A stretch of DNA of 64,000 nucleotides. It comes from Elusimicrobiota bacterium. GTDB taxonomy: Bacteria; Elusimicrobiota; Elusimicrobia; UBA1565; UBA9628. The number at the start of each line of letters is the position of its first letter. Within the stretch, counting starts at the first letter, position 1. The notes beneath the pieces were generated by a model. It did not search any database, was not told the DNA's origin, and saw only the letters and a list, made by a program, of their open reading frames with translations. Position numbers and translations under genes: made by a program. Positions 17,964 to 28,493 of the stretch are shown in pieces. The DNA lies in the NCBI GenBank assembly GCA_016218545.1, contig JACRDQ010000008.1:17471-81470 (forward strand). Reading direction: 5' to 3'.

Positions 17964-17978
17964 TATACTACGAGGAGG

Positions 17979-18740
17979 ATGAGCGGTCTGCGCGGAGGGC
18001 TCGAGGTCTCGTTCCGCGCCTTGAGCGACGTGGGCCGCGTGCGCTCCGAGAACCAGGACGCGTGGTTCGCGGACCAGAAGGCGGGGATCTTCCTGGTGGC
18101 CGACGGCATGGGCGGCATGACCGCCGGCGGAGTGGCGGCCAAGGCCGCGGCCGAGGTCCTGCCAAAGCTCCTTGCCGAGCGCCTGTCCGGCATGAAGGCC
18201 CCTACGGAGAAGGCTTTCGCGGATGCCGCGGCCGAGTCCGTGGCGGATTTCAGCGCGGCCCTCTACGCGAGGAGCATGAAGGACCGCAGGCTCGAAGGCA
18301 CCGGCACGACCGTGGTCCTGGCCCTCATCCGGGGCCGGTGCGCCTACATCGCCAACCTGGGCGATAGCCGCGCCTACCTCTACAAAGGGGGGCTCAGGCA
18401 GGTGACGGAGGATCATTCCCTGGCGGCCGCGCTCCAGAGGCTCGGCAAGCTCACCCCTGAGCAGGCCGCGGTCCACCCCGGGCGCAGCACGCTCACGCGC
18501 TACGCCGGGATGAAGGAGCGGGCCGAGGCGGACGTGCGCCTCATCCATCTCAAGGGCTCCTGCCGCCTGCTCCTGTGCTCGGACGGCCTGACCGGGATGG
18601 TCCCGGATGAGCGCATCGCGTCCATCCTGGCCCTGGTGAAGGACCCGGCCGAAGCCTGCCGCAGGCTGGTGGACGAAGCCAACGAGGCCGGAGGCAGGGA
18701 CAACGTCACGGCCCTGCTGGCGGACCTCAGGCATCCCTGA
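17979..18740 (+). CDS. PP2C-type Ser/Thr protein phosphatase
   Basis: 253 residues, normal length for bacterial PP2C. Metal-binding and core motifs are present: RSENQDAWF, VADGMGGMTAGG, GTTVV, LGDSRAYLY, SDGLTGMV and GGRDNVT. It would reverse phosphorylation by the kinases on either side (15 bp after the giant kinase, 7 bp before the FHA-kinase). GAGGAGG stands directly before the ATG. A TATACT at 17963-17968 could act as an internal promoter, but overlap with the upstream stop region may be chance. Confidence 0.95.
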   Translation: MSGLRGGLEVSFRALSDVGRVRSENQDAWFADQKAGIFLVADGMGGMTAGGVAAKAAAEVLPKLLAERLSGMKAPTEKAFADAAAESVADFSAALYARSMKDRRLEGTGTTVVLALIRGRCAYIANLGDSRAYLYKGGLRQVTEDHSLAAALQRLGKLTPEQAAVHPGRSTLTRYAGMKERAEADVRLIHLKGSCRLLLCSDGLTGMVPDERIASILALVKDPAEACRRLVDEANEAGGRDNVTALLADLRHP

Positions 18741-18747
18741 GAGCCCC

Positions 18748-20130
18748 ATGCGCAGCGTCGTCATCCTCCGGGCGGTGAAGGGGCCGCGGAGCGGCCGCGT
18801 CTTCGAGTTCGACCGGCACGACATCTTCGTGTTCGGCCGCTCCGAGGAGTGCCAGTGCTCCATCCCCGACGACCCCTACATCTCCTCCAACCACTTCCTT
18901 CTCGAGGTCAACCCCCCGGATGTCGAGCTCCGGGACCTGGGCAGCAAGAACGGCACTCACGTCAACGGCGAAAAGGCCGGGAGCAGGGAGAAGGGAGAGA
19001 CCCCGGGGGAGGGCGCCGCGAAGGCCAAGACCGTGCCGCTCAAGCGCGGGGACGTGATCAAGGCGGGCAAGACCGAGTTCGAGGTGCAGGTGAAGGTCTT
19101 CGAGGAGTGCGTCCGGTGCGGCCGCGAGACGCAGACCGACACTCCCCACGACGAGACCAAGGGACGCTTCCTCTGCCCCGCGTGCTCGGCAGTGAAGCCC
19201 GAGAGCCCCTCGCCCGCGCCAGCGGCCAAGGCCGAGGGTCATCTCAGCCGGTTCATGGCAGGAGCGCTCTCGCCGGAGCGGGCCGAGGCGGGACCGCGGT
19301 TCCCCGGCTACGAGGTGGAGCGGGAGCTGCGCTCGGGCGGCATGGGCAGGGTCTACCTGTGCCGTCGCGTCAGCGACGGCAGGCTTGTGGCGGTCAAGAG
19401 CATCAAGACGCGGGGATCCAGGGCCATGGTCAGGCAGATCGAGCTCTTCAAGAGGGAGATGGCGGTGGCGATGTCGCTCAGGCACCCCAACATCGTGGAG
19501 TTCCTCGACGGAGGGGACGCCGGGACGGCCGGGGTCTTCTTCGCCATGGAATACTGCGACGCAGGGAGCGTCACGGACCTCCTGGATAAGAAAGGCCCCT
19601 TGAAGCTCTCCGAGGCCGGCCCCATCATGCTTCAGGCCCTCCAGGGCCTGGCCTTCGCCCACTCCAAGGACTTCGTGCACCGGGACCTCAAGCCTCACAA
19701 CATCCTGCTGCACGGCCTGGGCGAGGAGCGGACCGCCAAGGTGGCTGACTTCGGCCTGGCCAAGAACTTCACGCTCGCGGGCCTGAGCGGCATGACCGCC
19801 TCGGGTCAGGGCGGCGGGACCATGGTCTTCTCTCCCAAGGAGCAGCTCAGGGATTTTCGGAGCGTCAGGCCCGTTTCCGACGTCTTTTCCATGGGCGCCA
19901 CCCTCTACCACATGCTGACCGGCAAGTTCGTCTACGATCTGTCCGTGGAAAGGGACCTCTGCGCCGCCATCCTCAAGGATAGGCTCATCCCCATCAGGAA
20001 GCGCAAGGATGACCTGCCCGAGGAAGTCGCGGATGCGGTGGACAAGGCGACTGCCCCGGATCTGCGGCAGCGCTTCCAGACAGCCGGGGAGTTCCGCGAC
20101 GCTCTGGCTGAGGCTCTAAAGAAAGCCTGA
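18748..20130 (+). CDS. FHA domain - zinc ribbon - Ser/Thr protein kinase
   Basis: 460 residues. An FHA phosphothreonine-binding domain (about 5-115) has FGRSEECQCSIPDDPYISSNHF and LRDLGSKNGTHVNG, with an extra Gly/Glu/Lys insert. A CxxC...CxxC zinc ribbon (about 126-153; CVRCGRET, FLCPACSA) follows, then a kinase domain (about 190-455) with SGGMGRVYLC, VAVKSIK, HRDLKPHN and DFGLAKN. The APE motif of the activation segment is replaced by SPKEQ. The FHA domain could recruit phosphorylated partners such as the 1417-residue kinase. The arrangement kinase, PP2C, FHA recalls the PpkA-PppA-Fha module that controls some type VI systems, but no type VI genes are seen here. Confidence 0.92.
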   Translation: MRSVVILRAVKGPRSGRVFEFDRHDIFVFGRSEECQCSIPDDPYISSNHFLLEVNPPDVELRDLGSKNGTHVNGEKAGSREKGETPGEGAAKAKTVPLKRGDVIKAGKTEFEVQVKVFEECVRCGRETQTDTPHDETKGRFLCPACSAVKPESPSPAPAAKAEGHLSRFMAGALSPERAEAGPRFPGYEVERELRSGGMGRVYLCRRVSDGRLVAVKSIKTRGSRAMVRQIELFKREMAVAMSLRHPNIVEFLDGGDAGTAGVFFAMEYCDAGSVTDLLDKKGPLKLSEAGPIMLQALQGLAFAHSKDFVHRDLKPHNILLHGLGEERTAKVADFGLAKNFTLAGLSGMTASGQGGGTMVFSPKEQLRDFRSVRPVSDVFSMGATLYHMLTGKFVYDLSVERDLCAAILKDRLIPIRKRKDDLPEEVADAVDKATAPDLRQRFQTAGEFRDALAEALKKA

Positions 20131-20158
20131 TTTTGTCTGCTTTTTCCCTATAAATCGC

Positions 20159-20204
20159 GAGGCGCTGAGCCAAGCGTCGTTCCAGTCGACTGGCTCAGCG
20201 CCTC
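20159..20204. terminator. 14-bp perfect hairpin between converging transcripts
   Basis: GAGGCGCTGAGCCA (20159-20172) and its reverse complement (20191-20204) flank an 18-nt loop. It lies 29 bp after the FHA-kinase stop and at the 3' side of the non-coding RNA candidate. No U-run follows on either strand, so it may be a processing or protection hairpin, or a palindromic repeat, rather than a classical terminator. Confidence 0.5.
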
Positions 20205-20449
20205 AAACTATGCCGGGTAATCCGCCCCCAACTCGGCCATGCGGTACTGCCTTCAGCGGCTACCCACGACACCTTCTCGTACTACCTCGGCGTTGCGTCC
20301 GTGCTGCGGTCCGGCTGCGTCTGTTGCGGCCACGTCCTTGCGTCTGCTGCCCCTGCTGCGGCCCTGCGTCTCACCGGCGGGCCGCGTCCGACTTTGGCGT
20401 CCGGCTGCGGCACCGAGCGCCGAGTTCGGGGCGGGGCACCTACCCGGCA
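20159..20449 (-). ncRNA. Candidate structured non-coding RNA of unknown class
   Basis: The 387-bp gap between two genes holds no credible ORF but a complete RNA gene layout on the minus strand: promoter TTGACA-16-TATACT (20455-20482), predicted 5' end near 20448, and a nested closing helix made of three perfect stems, 20441-20449 with 20211-20219 (9 bp), 20428-20434 with 20222-20228 (7 bp) and 20419-20426 with 20230-20237 (8 bp). Inside lies a run of degenerate 22-26-nt units with a GACGCA core (plus-strand TGCGTC at 20294, 20316, 20339 and 20365) and a local GCGGCCC/GGGCCGC hairpin. A 14-bp perfect hairpin (20159-20204) closes the 3' side. I find none of the hallmark motifs of RNase P RNA, tmRNA or SRP RNA; a divergent 6S-like RNA is possible. 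Confidence 0.7.
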
Positions 20450-20454
20450 CTTTC

Positions 20455-20482
20455 AGTATAGCACGATGCCGACGCTTGTCAA
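20455..20482 (-). promoter_or_regulatory. Sigma-70 promoter of the non-coding RNA candidate
   Basis: Minus-strand TTGACA (20477-20482), 16-bp spacer, TATACT (20455-20460). It starts 35 bp downstream of the cpaF stop and no ORF follows it. Confidence 0.85.
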
Positions 20483-20517
20483 GGCCCAAAAACGGCCCAT
20501 GTCTCCGTCGAGAAACG

Positions 20518-21573
20518 TTACTGGAAGAACTCGAGCGGAGGCTCGACGCCCTGGTGCCGGAGGAGGTCGTAGAAGCGCGGCATCGTGCCCGTGGGCTTGA
20601 GGGAGATGACGGTCCCCTGCTCGTCGCGCTGGGAGGCGAGCTTGAAGAGGTCCGAGAGGGTGACGACGTCCTGGTCCATGCCCGTTACCTCGGTGACCTG
20701 CGCGATGGTGCGCACGCCGTTGGGCAGGCGCGTCATGAACACGACGAGGTCGAGGGCCTGCACGATGTTCTGGCGCAGGGCCTTGAGGGGGAAGTCCACG
20801 CCGGACATGAGGCAGAGGGTCTCGAGCCTCGCCAGGGCCTCGCGGGCTGAGTTGGAGTGGATGGTCGCCATGACCCCGTCGTGGCCCACGTTCATGGCGG
20901 AGAGCATGTCGAAGGCCTCGGCCCCGCGGCACTCGCCGACCACGATCCGGTCGGGCCGCATGCGCAGGGAGTTGATGAGGAGGTCGCGCAGGGTGACGTC
21001 CGGTTGTCCCCGCGCGTCGCGGATCCGGGTCTTGAGGTAGATGACGTGCTTCTGCGGGAGCACGAGCTCCGGGGTGTCCTCGAGCACGAGGATGCGGTCC
21101 TTCTCCGGAGAGAGCGCGGCCAGGGCGTTGAGGAGCGTGGTCTTGCCCGAGGAGGTGCCGCCCACGATGAGGAGGTTCTGCTTGTTGGCCGAGGCGAACT
21201 TGAGGAACTCTGCGCAATTGGCCGGGATGGAGCCGTTGTCGATGATCTCCTGCAGGGAGGGCCGCGAGATCGGTCGCTTGCGGATGGTCAGGACCGGGCC
21301 TCCGCGGGTGAGCGGCGAGACGATGAGGTGCACGCGCGCTCCGTCCTTGGCCGAGAGGTCGGCGTAGGGCCTCTCCGGGCCGAAGCGCTCGTTGGGGCCC
21401 ACGAGGAACTGCACGAACTCGCCCAGGGAGGCCAGGGGGACCTTGAAGGGGAGCTCCGCGAGCTCGGGCGCGGAGGCTTTCTCGACGTAGGCGGAGCCGT
21501 CCTCGATGATCATGAGCTCGATGGTGTCGGGCTCCTCGTAGGCCTTGATGATCTTCTCGGTCTCTGGGGTCAT
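20518..21573 (-). CDS. cpaF: CpaF/TadA-type secretion ATPase
   Basis: 351 residues. Contains Walker A GGTSSGKTT, the Asp/Glu-box region RILVLEDTPEL, the Walker-B-like RMRPDRIVVGECRGAEAFDML and the His-box HDGVMATIHSNSAREALARLE, all typical of CpaF/VirB11-like hexameric ATPases. These power assembly of Tad pili or related secretion machines at the inner membrane. No other tad/cpa genes are in the window; it is the last gene after mutS and mutL, 33 bp beyond mutL, so its partners must be elsewhere. It is shorter at the N-terminus than typical CpaF (about 450). Confidence 0.88.
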   Translation of the reverse strand: MTPETEKIIKAYEEPDTIELMIIEDGSAYVEKASAPELAELPFKVPLASLGEFVQFLVGPNERFGPERPYADLSAKDGARVHLIVSPLTRGGPVLTIRKRPISRPSLQEIIDNGSIPANCAEFLKFASANKQNLLIVGGTSSGKTTLLNALAALSPEKDRILVLEDTPELVLPQKHVIYLKTRIRDARGQPDVTLRDLLINSLRMRPDRIVVGECRGAEAFDMLSAMNVGHDGVMATIHSNSAREALARLETLCLMSGVDFPLKALRQNIVQALDLVVFMTRLPNGVRTIAQVTEVTGMDQDVVTLSDLFKLASQRDEQGTVISLKPTGTMPRFYDLLRHQGVEPPLEFFQ

Positions 21574-21606
21574 TCGGGTCTCCGGGCTGGTTGGGGTCGT
21601 CGGCCT

Positions 21607-23355
21607 CTAGGGCGCTCCCGAGCGGTCGAAGCGGCGGGCGAGCTCGTCAGGGGAGAGGGCCAGCATCGTGGGCCGGCCGTGGGGGCACGAGGTGCCGTCC
21701 TTGCACTCCTTGAGGTCCTCGAGGAGCCGCACGGCCTCGCCTTCGTTGAGCGGGTCGTGGGCCTTGACCGCGCGCTTGCAGGCCACGGTCGCGGCCGCTC
21801 CCCGGCCCACGTCCGCGGCGGCGTGCGCGGGGTCTTCGAGGTAGTCGAGGAGCCGCAGGACCACGTCCTTGAGTTCCGAGGCCTTCTTGAACACCGCCGG
21901 GGCCCCGGTGACGTGCACGCTGGTCTTGCCGAAAGGCTCGATCGTGAAGCCCAGCTTGGCCAGGCGTCCCTTCAAGGCGAGGACCTCGGCCCTGCGGGAT
22001 GCGCCCAGGTCCACGGTGACAGGGAGCATGAGGGGTTGAGCCGCTCCTCCGGTCTTGGTCAGGTCCTTCATGTAGCGCTCGAAGAATATCCTCTCCTGGG
22101 CCGCGTGCTGGTCGAGCACGAGCAGGCCCCCTGAGGCCTCGAAGACCAGGAAGCTCGCCTCCAGCTGGCCCAGGTACCGGTAGGGCGGCCGCCACCAGGC
22201 CGGCGAGCCCGGGGAGGCGGCGAAGGACTCCGCGGGGGACGACCCCAGATCGAGGAACCCTTCCTGGAGCCGGCCGGAAGAGGGACCGCCGTCGTAGCGG
22301 CCGGCGGACGGGGAGAAGACCACGCTGCTGCCGGCCGCCATGGGGGCCCGGGTCTGGGCGATGGAGCGGGACAGGAGGTCCGCCACCAGCTCGTGGACCG
22401 CTCCCTCCTTCTTGAACCGGATCTCGCGCTTGCCCGGGTGGACGTTGACGTCCAGCTGGTCGCCGGGAAGCTCGATGTGCGCGACGCAGACCGGGTGGCG
22501 GTCCTTGGCCCGGACGTCGCGGAAGGCGCGGTAGAGCGCGGTCTGGAGAGCCCTGGACTGGACCGGCCTCTTGTTGACCAGCCAGTGCTGGAGGCTGCGG
22601 GTGGCGCTCAGGCGCTCGGCCGGGGAGAAGAAGATCCAGGCCTTGAGTTCGGGCCGGTCGCAGACCGCGGGCACGAGGCCCTCGGCGGTCTCGCGGCCCA
22701 GGACCGCGGCCACGCGGGCCCGGTAGGCCTCCAGACGGTCCTTCGCCTTGACCGGCGGGAAGGAGAGGGACTTGCGGCCGTCGGTCTTGAGGCTGAACGC
22801 GACCTCTGGGTTGGCCAGGGCGGCTTCCTCCACGGTCTCGATGAGCCGGGCCGATTCGAAGGAGTCCGAGCGGAGGAACTTGAACCGGGCCGGGGTGTTG
22901 AAGAAGAGGTCTACGATCTCCACGACGGTCCCGCCGGCCGCCGGAGCGGGGCCGGACTTGAGGACCTTGCCCGCCGAAGCGGAGACGCGCCAGCCGGACT
23001 TGGCTCCGCGCAGGGAAGTGGTGAGCGTGAGCTTGGAGACCGCGGCGATGGCGAAGAGCGCCTCGCCTCTGAACCCGAAGGTCGACAGGGCGTCGAGGTC
23101 CGAGAGGTCTTCGATCTTGCTCGTGGCGTGGCGCTCAAGGCAGAGCTCGGCGTCGGCGCGGTCCATGCCCTTGCCGTCGTCCGAGACCCGGATGAGCTTC
23201 TTGCCGGCCCCGGCGAGCTCGACGCTGACGCGGGTCGAGCCCGCGTCCAGGGCGTTCTCGAGGAGCTCCTTCAAGGCGGAAGCCGGCCGCTCGATGACCT
23301 CGCCCGCCGCGATGAGGCTGGAGACCGTGGCGTCGAGCCGTCGGATCGTCGCCAT
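21607..23355 (-). CDS. mutL: DNA mismatch repair protein MutL
   Basis: 582 residues. The GHKL ATPase N-terminus is complete: IAAGEVIERPASALKELLENALDAGS, DDGKGM, RHATSKI and STFGFRGEAL. The C-terminal domain carries the endonuclease metal motif DQHAAQERIFFE and ACKRAVKAHDPLN plus CPHGRPTM, so this is the nicking type of MutL found in bacteria lacking MutH. ATG begins 1 bp after the mutS stop. It couples MutS recognition to strand incision. Confidence 0.97.
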   Translation of the reverse strand: MATIRRLDATVSSLIAAGEVIERPASALKELLENALDAGSTRVSVELAGAGKKLIRVSDDGKGMDRADAELCLERHATSKIEDLSDLDALSTFGFRGEALFAIAAVSKLTLTTSLRGAKSGWRVSASAGKVLKSGPAPAAGGTVVEIVDLFFNTPARFKFLRSDSFESARLIETVEEAALANPEVAFSLKTDGRKSLSFPPVKAKDRLEAYRARVAAVLGRETAEGLVPAVCDRPELKAWIFFSPAERLSATRSLQHWLVNKRPVQSRALQTALYRAFRDVRAKDRHPVCVAHIELPGDQLDVNVHPGKREIRFKKEGAVHELVADLLSRSIAQTRAPMAAGSSVVFSPSAGRYDGGPSSGRLQEGFLDLGSSPAESFAASPGSPAWWRPPYRYLGQLEASFLVFEASGGLLVLDQHAAQERIFFERYMKDLTKTGGAAQPLMLPVTVDLGASRRAEVLALKGRLAKLGFTIEPFGKTSVHVTGAPAVFKKASELKDVVLRLLDYLEDPAHAAADVGRGAAATVACKRAVKAHDPLNEGEAVRLLEDLKECKDGTSCPHGRPTMLALSPDELARRFDRSGAP

Positions 23356-23356
23356 C

Positions 23357-26074
<2,718 letters not shown>

Positions 26075-26081
26075 GTTTTGG

Positions 26082-26087
26082 ATATTA
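26082..26087 (-). promoter_or_regulatory. Putative -10 box of leaderless mutS
   Basis: Minus-strand TAATAT, 7 nt upstream of the mutS ATG at 26074; a weak TCGACC lies about 18 bp further up. Confidence 0.45.
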
Positions 26088-26122
26088 GCAATTTCAGGCG
26101 GCCCGGTCGACGAGGAAAGGGG

Positions 26123-26851
26123 CTACTTGGAGAAGCCCCAGAAGGCCTGGGGAAGCAGGCGCGTCAGGAGGACCGTCTTGTTCATGAAGATGAGGATCCC
26201 GACCGCGATGAGGAGGAGTCCGGCCGCGGTCTCGCCCCACCGGATGAAGGGCCGGTACTTGGAGAGCCAGCGCATGAAGGAGTCGGCCGCCAAGCCGGCC
26301 GCGATGAAGGGCACGCCCAGGCCCAGGGAGTAGACCGCGAGCAATGCCACGCCCCTCGAGACCGTCTCGGCCGTGGCCGCCACGGCCAGGATGGAGCCGA
26401 GGATGGGCCCGATGCAGGGGCTCCAGCCGAAGGCGAAGGCCATGCCCATCAGGAAGGCTCCGGCAGGGCCGGATTTCAGCTTCATGATGGAGAAGCGCGT
26501 GTCCCTGTAGAGGATCGGGATGGTGAACACCCCCAGGAGGTGCAGGCCGAACACGATGATGACCGCGCCCGCCACCTTGGTGAGGATCGCCAGGTGCGCG
26601 ACCAGGGCGGTGCCCAGCGCCGTGGCCGCGGCTCCCATGGCCGTGAAGACCGCGGAGAACCCCAGCACGAAGAAGAAGGAGGCCAGGCCCGCCTTCCTTG
26701 CCGCCGCGCCGTGCTGCGCTCCTCCCTGGAGCTCCGAGAGGGACATGCCCGAGACCATGGAGAGGTAGCCGGGCACCAGGGGGAGCACGCAGGGCGACAG
26801 GAAGGAGGCAAGCCCCGCCAGGAACGCCGCGCCGAAGCCTACTTCAGCCAT
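26123..26851 (-). CDS. ccdA: CcdA-family thiol-disulfide transmembrane protein
   Basis: 242 residues with six predicted membrane helices. The two family cysteines are Cys21 (LASFLSPCVLPLVPGY) and Cys146 (FGWSPCIGPILG), each in the paired Pro context used to carry electrons across the inner membrane from thioredoxin to periplasmic acceptors, as in cytochrome c maturation and DsbD-type reduction. No thioredoxin-like partner is adjacent. A good promoter (26896-26924) precedes a 38-nt leader. Confidence 0.9.
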   Translation of the reverse strand: MAEVGFGAAFLAGLASFLSPCVLPLVPGYLSMVSGMSLSELQGGAQHGAAARKAGLASFFFVLGFSAVFTAMGAAATALGTALVAHLAILTKVAGAVIIVFGLHLLGVFTIPILYRDTRFSIMKLKSGPAGAFLMGMAFAFGWSPCIGPILGSILAVAATAETVSRGVALLAVYSLGLGVPFIAAGLAADSFMRWLSKYRPFIRWGETAAGLLLIAVGILIFMNKTVLLTRLLPQAFWGFSK

Positions 26852-26895
26852 GTCAGCGAGGACCGACGCTCATCCGCACCATTCACGCGGTCCTA

Positions 26896-26924
26896 AGTAT
26901 AGCCTATGTCCCCGGCCTTGTCGA
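26896..26924 (-). promoter_or_regulatory. Sigma-70 promoter of ccdA
   Basis: Minus-strand TCGACA (26919-26924), 17-bp spacer, TATACT (26896-26901). Confidence 0.75.
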
Positions 26925-26997
26925 TGCGGCGCCTGCCGGCGCTCAGGTGCCGGGGAGGGCCAAGCCCTCTGAAGGCCCAGCGCTGCAAGTCCTGGAG

Positions 26998-27432
26998 TCA
27001 ACCCCGCTGGTCCGGGGCGTCGAGGCCAGGGCCGGAGGCGGACGGCAGGGGGGCCAGCAGGCCCCTGACCAGGCTCAGCAGCTTGGGGAGCTCGAAGGGC
27101 TTCTTGATATAGGAATTCCCCTCGGACTTGAGGATGCTGAAGAAGACCTCGTTGTCGTGGCACACGGTCATGAACAGGATGGGCGTATGCTGTTGCCGCG
27201 CCTGCTGCCGGACTCCGGAGCAAAGGGCGTAGCTGTCGGTGCCGGGCACGTTGATGTCCAGGATGACGAGGTCGGGCTTGTGGTGAGCGACCAGGCCGGG
27301 CACCTCGCGGCCGTTGGGCATGCACAGGACGTCAAAGTGCCTCTGGAGCGCGGTGTGGAGCAGGGCGCGGATGATGCTGTCGTCGTCGACGATCAACACG
27401 CTCTGGCGCGGTTCCTTGCCTTCGGGTGTCAT
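26998..27432 (-). CDS. Single-domain response regulator (CheY-like receiver)
   Basis: 144 residues, receiver domain only. Acidic pocket Asp16-18 (LIVDDD), phospho-acceptor Asp59 (LVILDINVPG), switch Thr89 (ILFMTV) and Lys111 (YIKKPFE) are all present. No output domain, so it acts through protein contacts or a phosphorelay. Its ATG overlaps the histidine-kinase stop by 4 bp, and the two should form a pair. A roughly 20-residue Pro/Gly-rich tail follows the receiver. Confidence 0.93.
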   Translation of the reverse strand: MTPEGKEPRQSVLIVDDDSIIRALLHTALQRHFDVLCMPNGREVPGLVAHHKPDLVILDINVPGTDSYALCSGVRQQARQQHTPILFMTVCHDNEVFFSILKSEGNSYIKKPFELPKLLSLVRGLLAPLPSASGPGLDAPDQRG

Positions 27433-28466
27433 TGGGGGTGCTCCCTCTTGAGGGCTCTGGGGATGTTGAAGTCGATCCTGGTGCCTTTGTCGGCTTCGCT
27501 GGTGACGCGGATGGTCCCGCCGTGCGCCTCGACGGCGAGCCTGCAGAAATAGAGGCCGAGGCCGCTTCCGCGGCGCGTGGTCTGGTCGCCTCCCTCCACG
27601 CGGTAGTACTTGCCGAAAAGCTTCCCCAGGTGCTTGCCCGCGATCCCGATCCCGGTGTCCGAGATCGCGAACCGGAAGCTCTTGTCGTCGAAGCTGATGT
27701 CCAGGGACACGCTTCCGTCTCGAGGGGTGTATTTGAGGGCGTTGTGGATGAGATTGGCCAGGACCCGGCGGAGGAGCTCCGAATCGGCGTACAGGTCCGC
27801 GGGAGCGTCCTTGGCGATGCTCTCGTTGAGGGTGATGTCGAGATAGGACGCCGCGCCCCTGGCGTCGTCGAGGATGTCCTCGAGGAGCTGTCTGACGTCG
27901 ATGGGCGCCTTCTGCGCCACCAGCTCGCCTTGTTCCATGCGGCTGGTGTCTACGAGGGTCTCCAGCAGGGCCATCTGCGACTTGCAGCTGTGCTGGGCCA
28001 GCCGCAGCAGCTTGCGCTGGTGCTCGGCGTCAGGGGGATCGTGGATGAGGCAGGACAGGCAGCCCATGATGGAAGTCATCGGGTTCTTGAGGTCGTGGAT
28101 GATGGCTTCGTTCATGGTCTTGCGCAGGTTGTCGATGAGGAGCTCCCGCCTCCGTGCCCGGCGCAGGAGGAAGAGGATGACGCCTATCGTGCCGGCCAGG
28201 GCCGCGTTGACCACCAGGGGGACGGCTCCCGTCCACCACCTGTCCGTCTTGATGAAATCGGTGACGAACGGCAGCACGGTCAACAGGTAGATCAGGCGTC
28301 CCATGGAGGATTCAGCCCAGCTTATCCGGTCATACGGGGCATCCTCGGCCAGGGATGTCTGGTCCCCGGTCGTTCCTTCCATGATGCCGTCAGGCTGTGA
28401 TGCGCTCAGAGGCGTCTTCCTCCGTCTTCCCGGCTCTGCGTCGCCTGGGCAGGCTAGGTTCCTCAT
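27429..28466 (-). CDS. Membrane sensor histidine kinase
   Basis: 345 residues. Two membrane segments (about 57-72 and 79-101) with almost no periplasmic loop, then the dimerisation/phospho-acceptor helix (IIHDLKNPMTSIMG, His124) and HATPase with the N box (NLIHNALKYTPRDG), DTGIGI and GSGLGLYF. The short extracytoplasmic part suggests sensing in the membrane or by a partner. The ATG at 28466 is supported by TAATAT ending 6 nt upstream; an alternative ATG is at 28382. Translationally coupled to the receiver protein. Confidence 0.93.
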   Translation of the reverse strand: MRNLACPGDAEPGRRRKTPLSASQPDGIMEGTTGDQTSLAEDAPYDRISWAESSMGRLIYLLTVLPFVTDFIKTDRWWTGAVPLVVNAALAGTIGVILFLLRRARRRELLIDNLRKTMNEAIIHDLKNPMTSIMGCLSCLIHDPPDAEHQRKLLRLAQHSCKSQMALLETLVDTSRMEQGELVAQKAPIDVRQLLEDILDDARGAASYLDITLNESIAKDAPADLYADSELLRRVLANLIHNALKYTPRDGSVSLDISFDDKSFRFAISDTGIGIAGKHLGKLFGKYYRVEGGDQTTRRGSGLGLYFCRLAVEAHGGTIRVTSEADKGTRIDFNIPRALKREHPQ

Positions 28467-28472
28467 TGTGGC

Positions 28473-28478
28473 ATATTA
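28473..28478 (-). promoter_or_regulatory. Putative -10 box of leaderless histidine kinase
   Basis: Minus-strand TAATAT with 6 nt to the ATG at 28466 and no ribosome-binding site. Confidence 0.45.
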
Positions 28479-28493
28479 AGGCAGCGGAGCTCC

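Noticed and set aside
13710..20130. Type VI secretion regulatory locus
   Set aside because: Kinase, PP2C and FHA domains are present, but no structural type VI gene is found in the window.
20205..20449. Resemblance of short minus-strand pieces to the 3' domain of 23S rRNA and to a 5S rRNA loop
   Set aside because: Only 9-13-nt matches with wrong spacing; the closing helix and repeat array do not fit an rRNA fragment.
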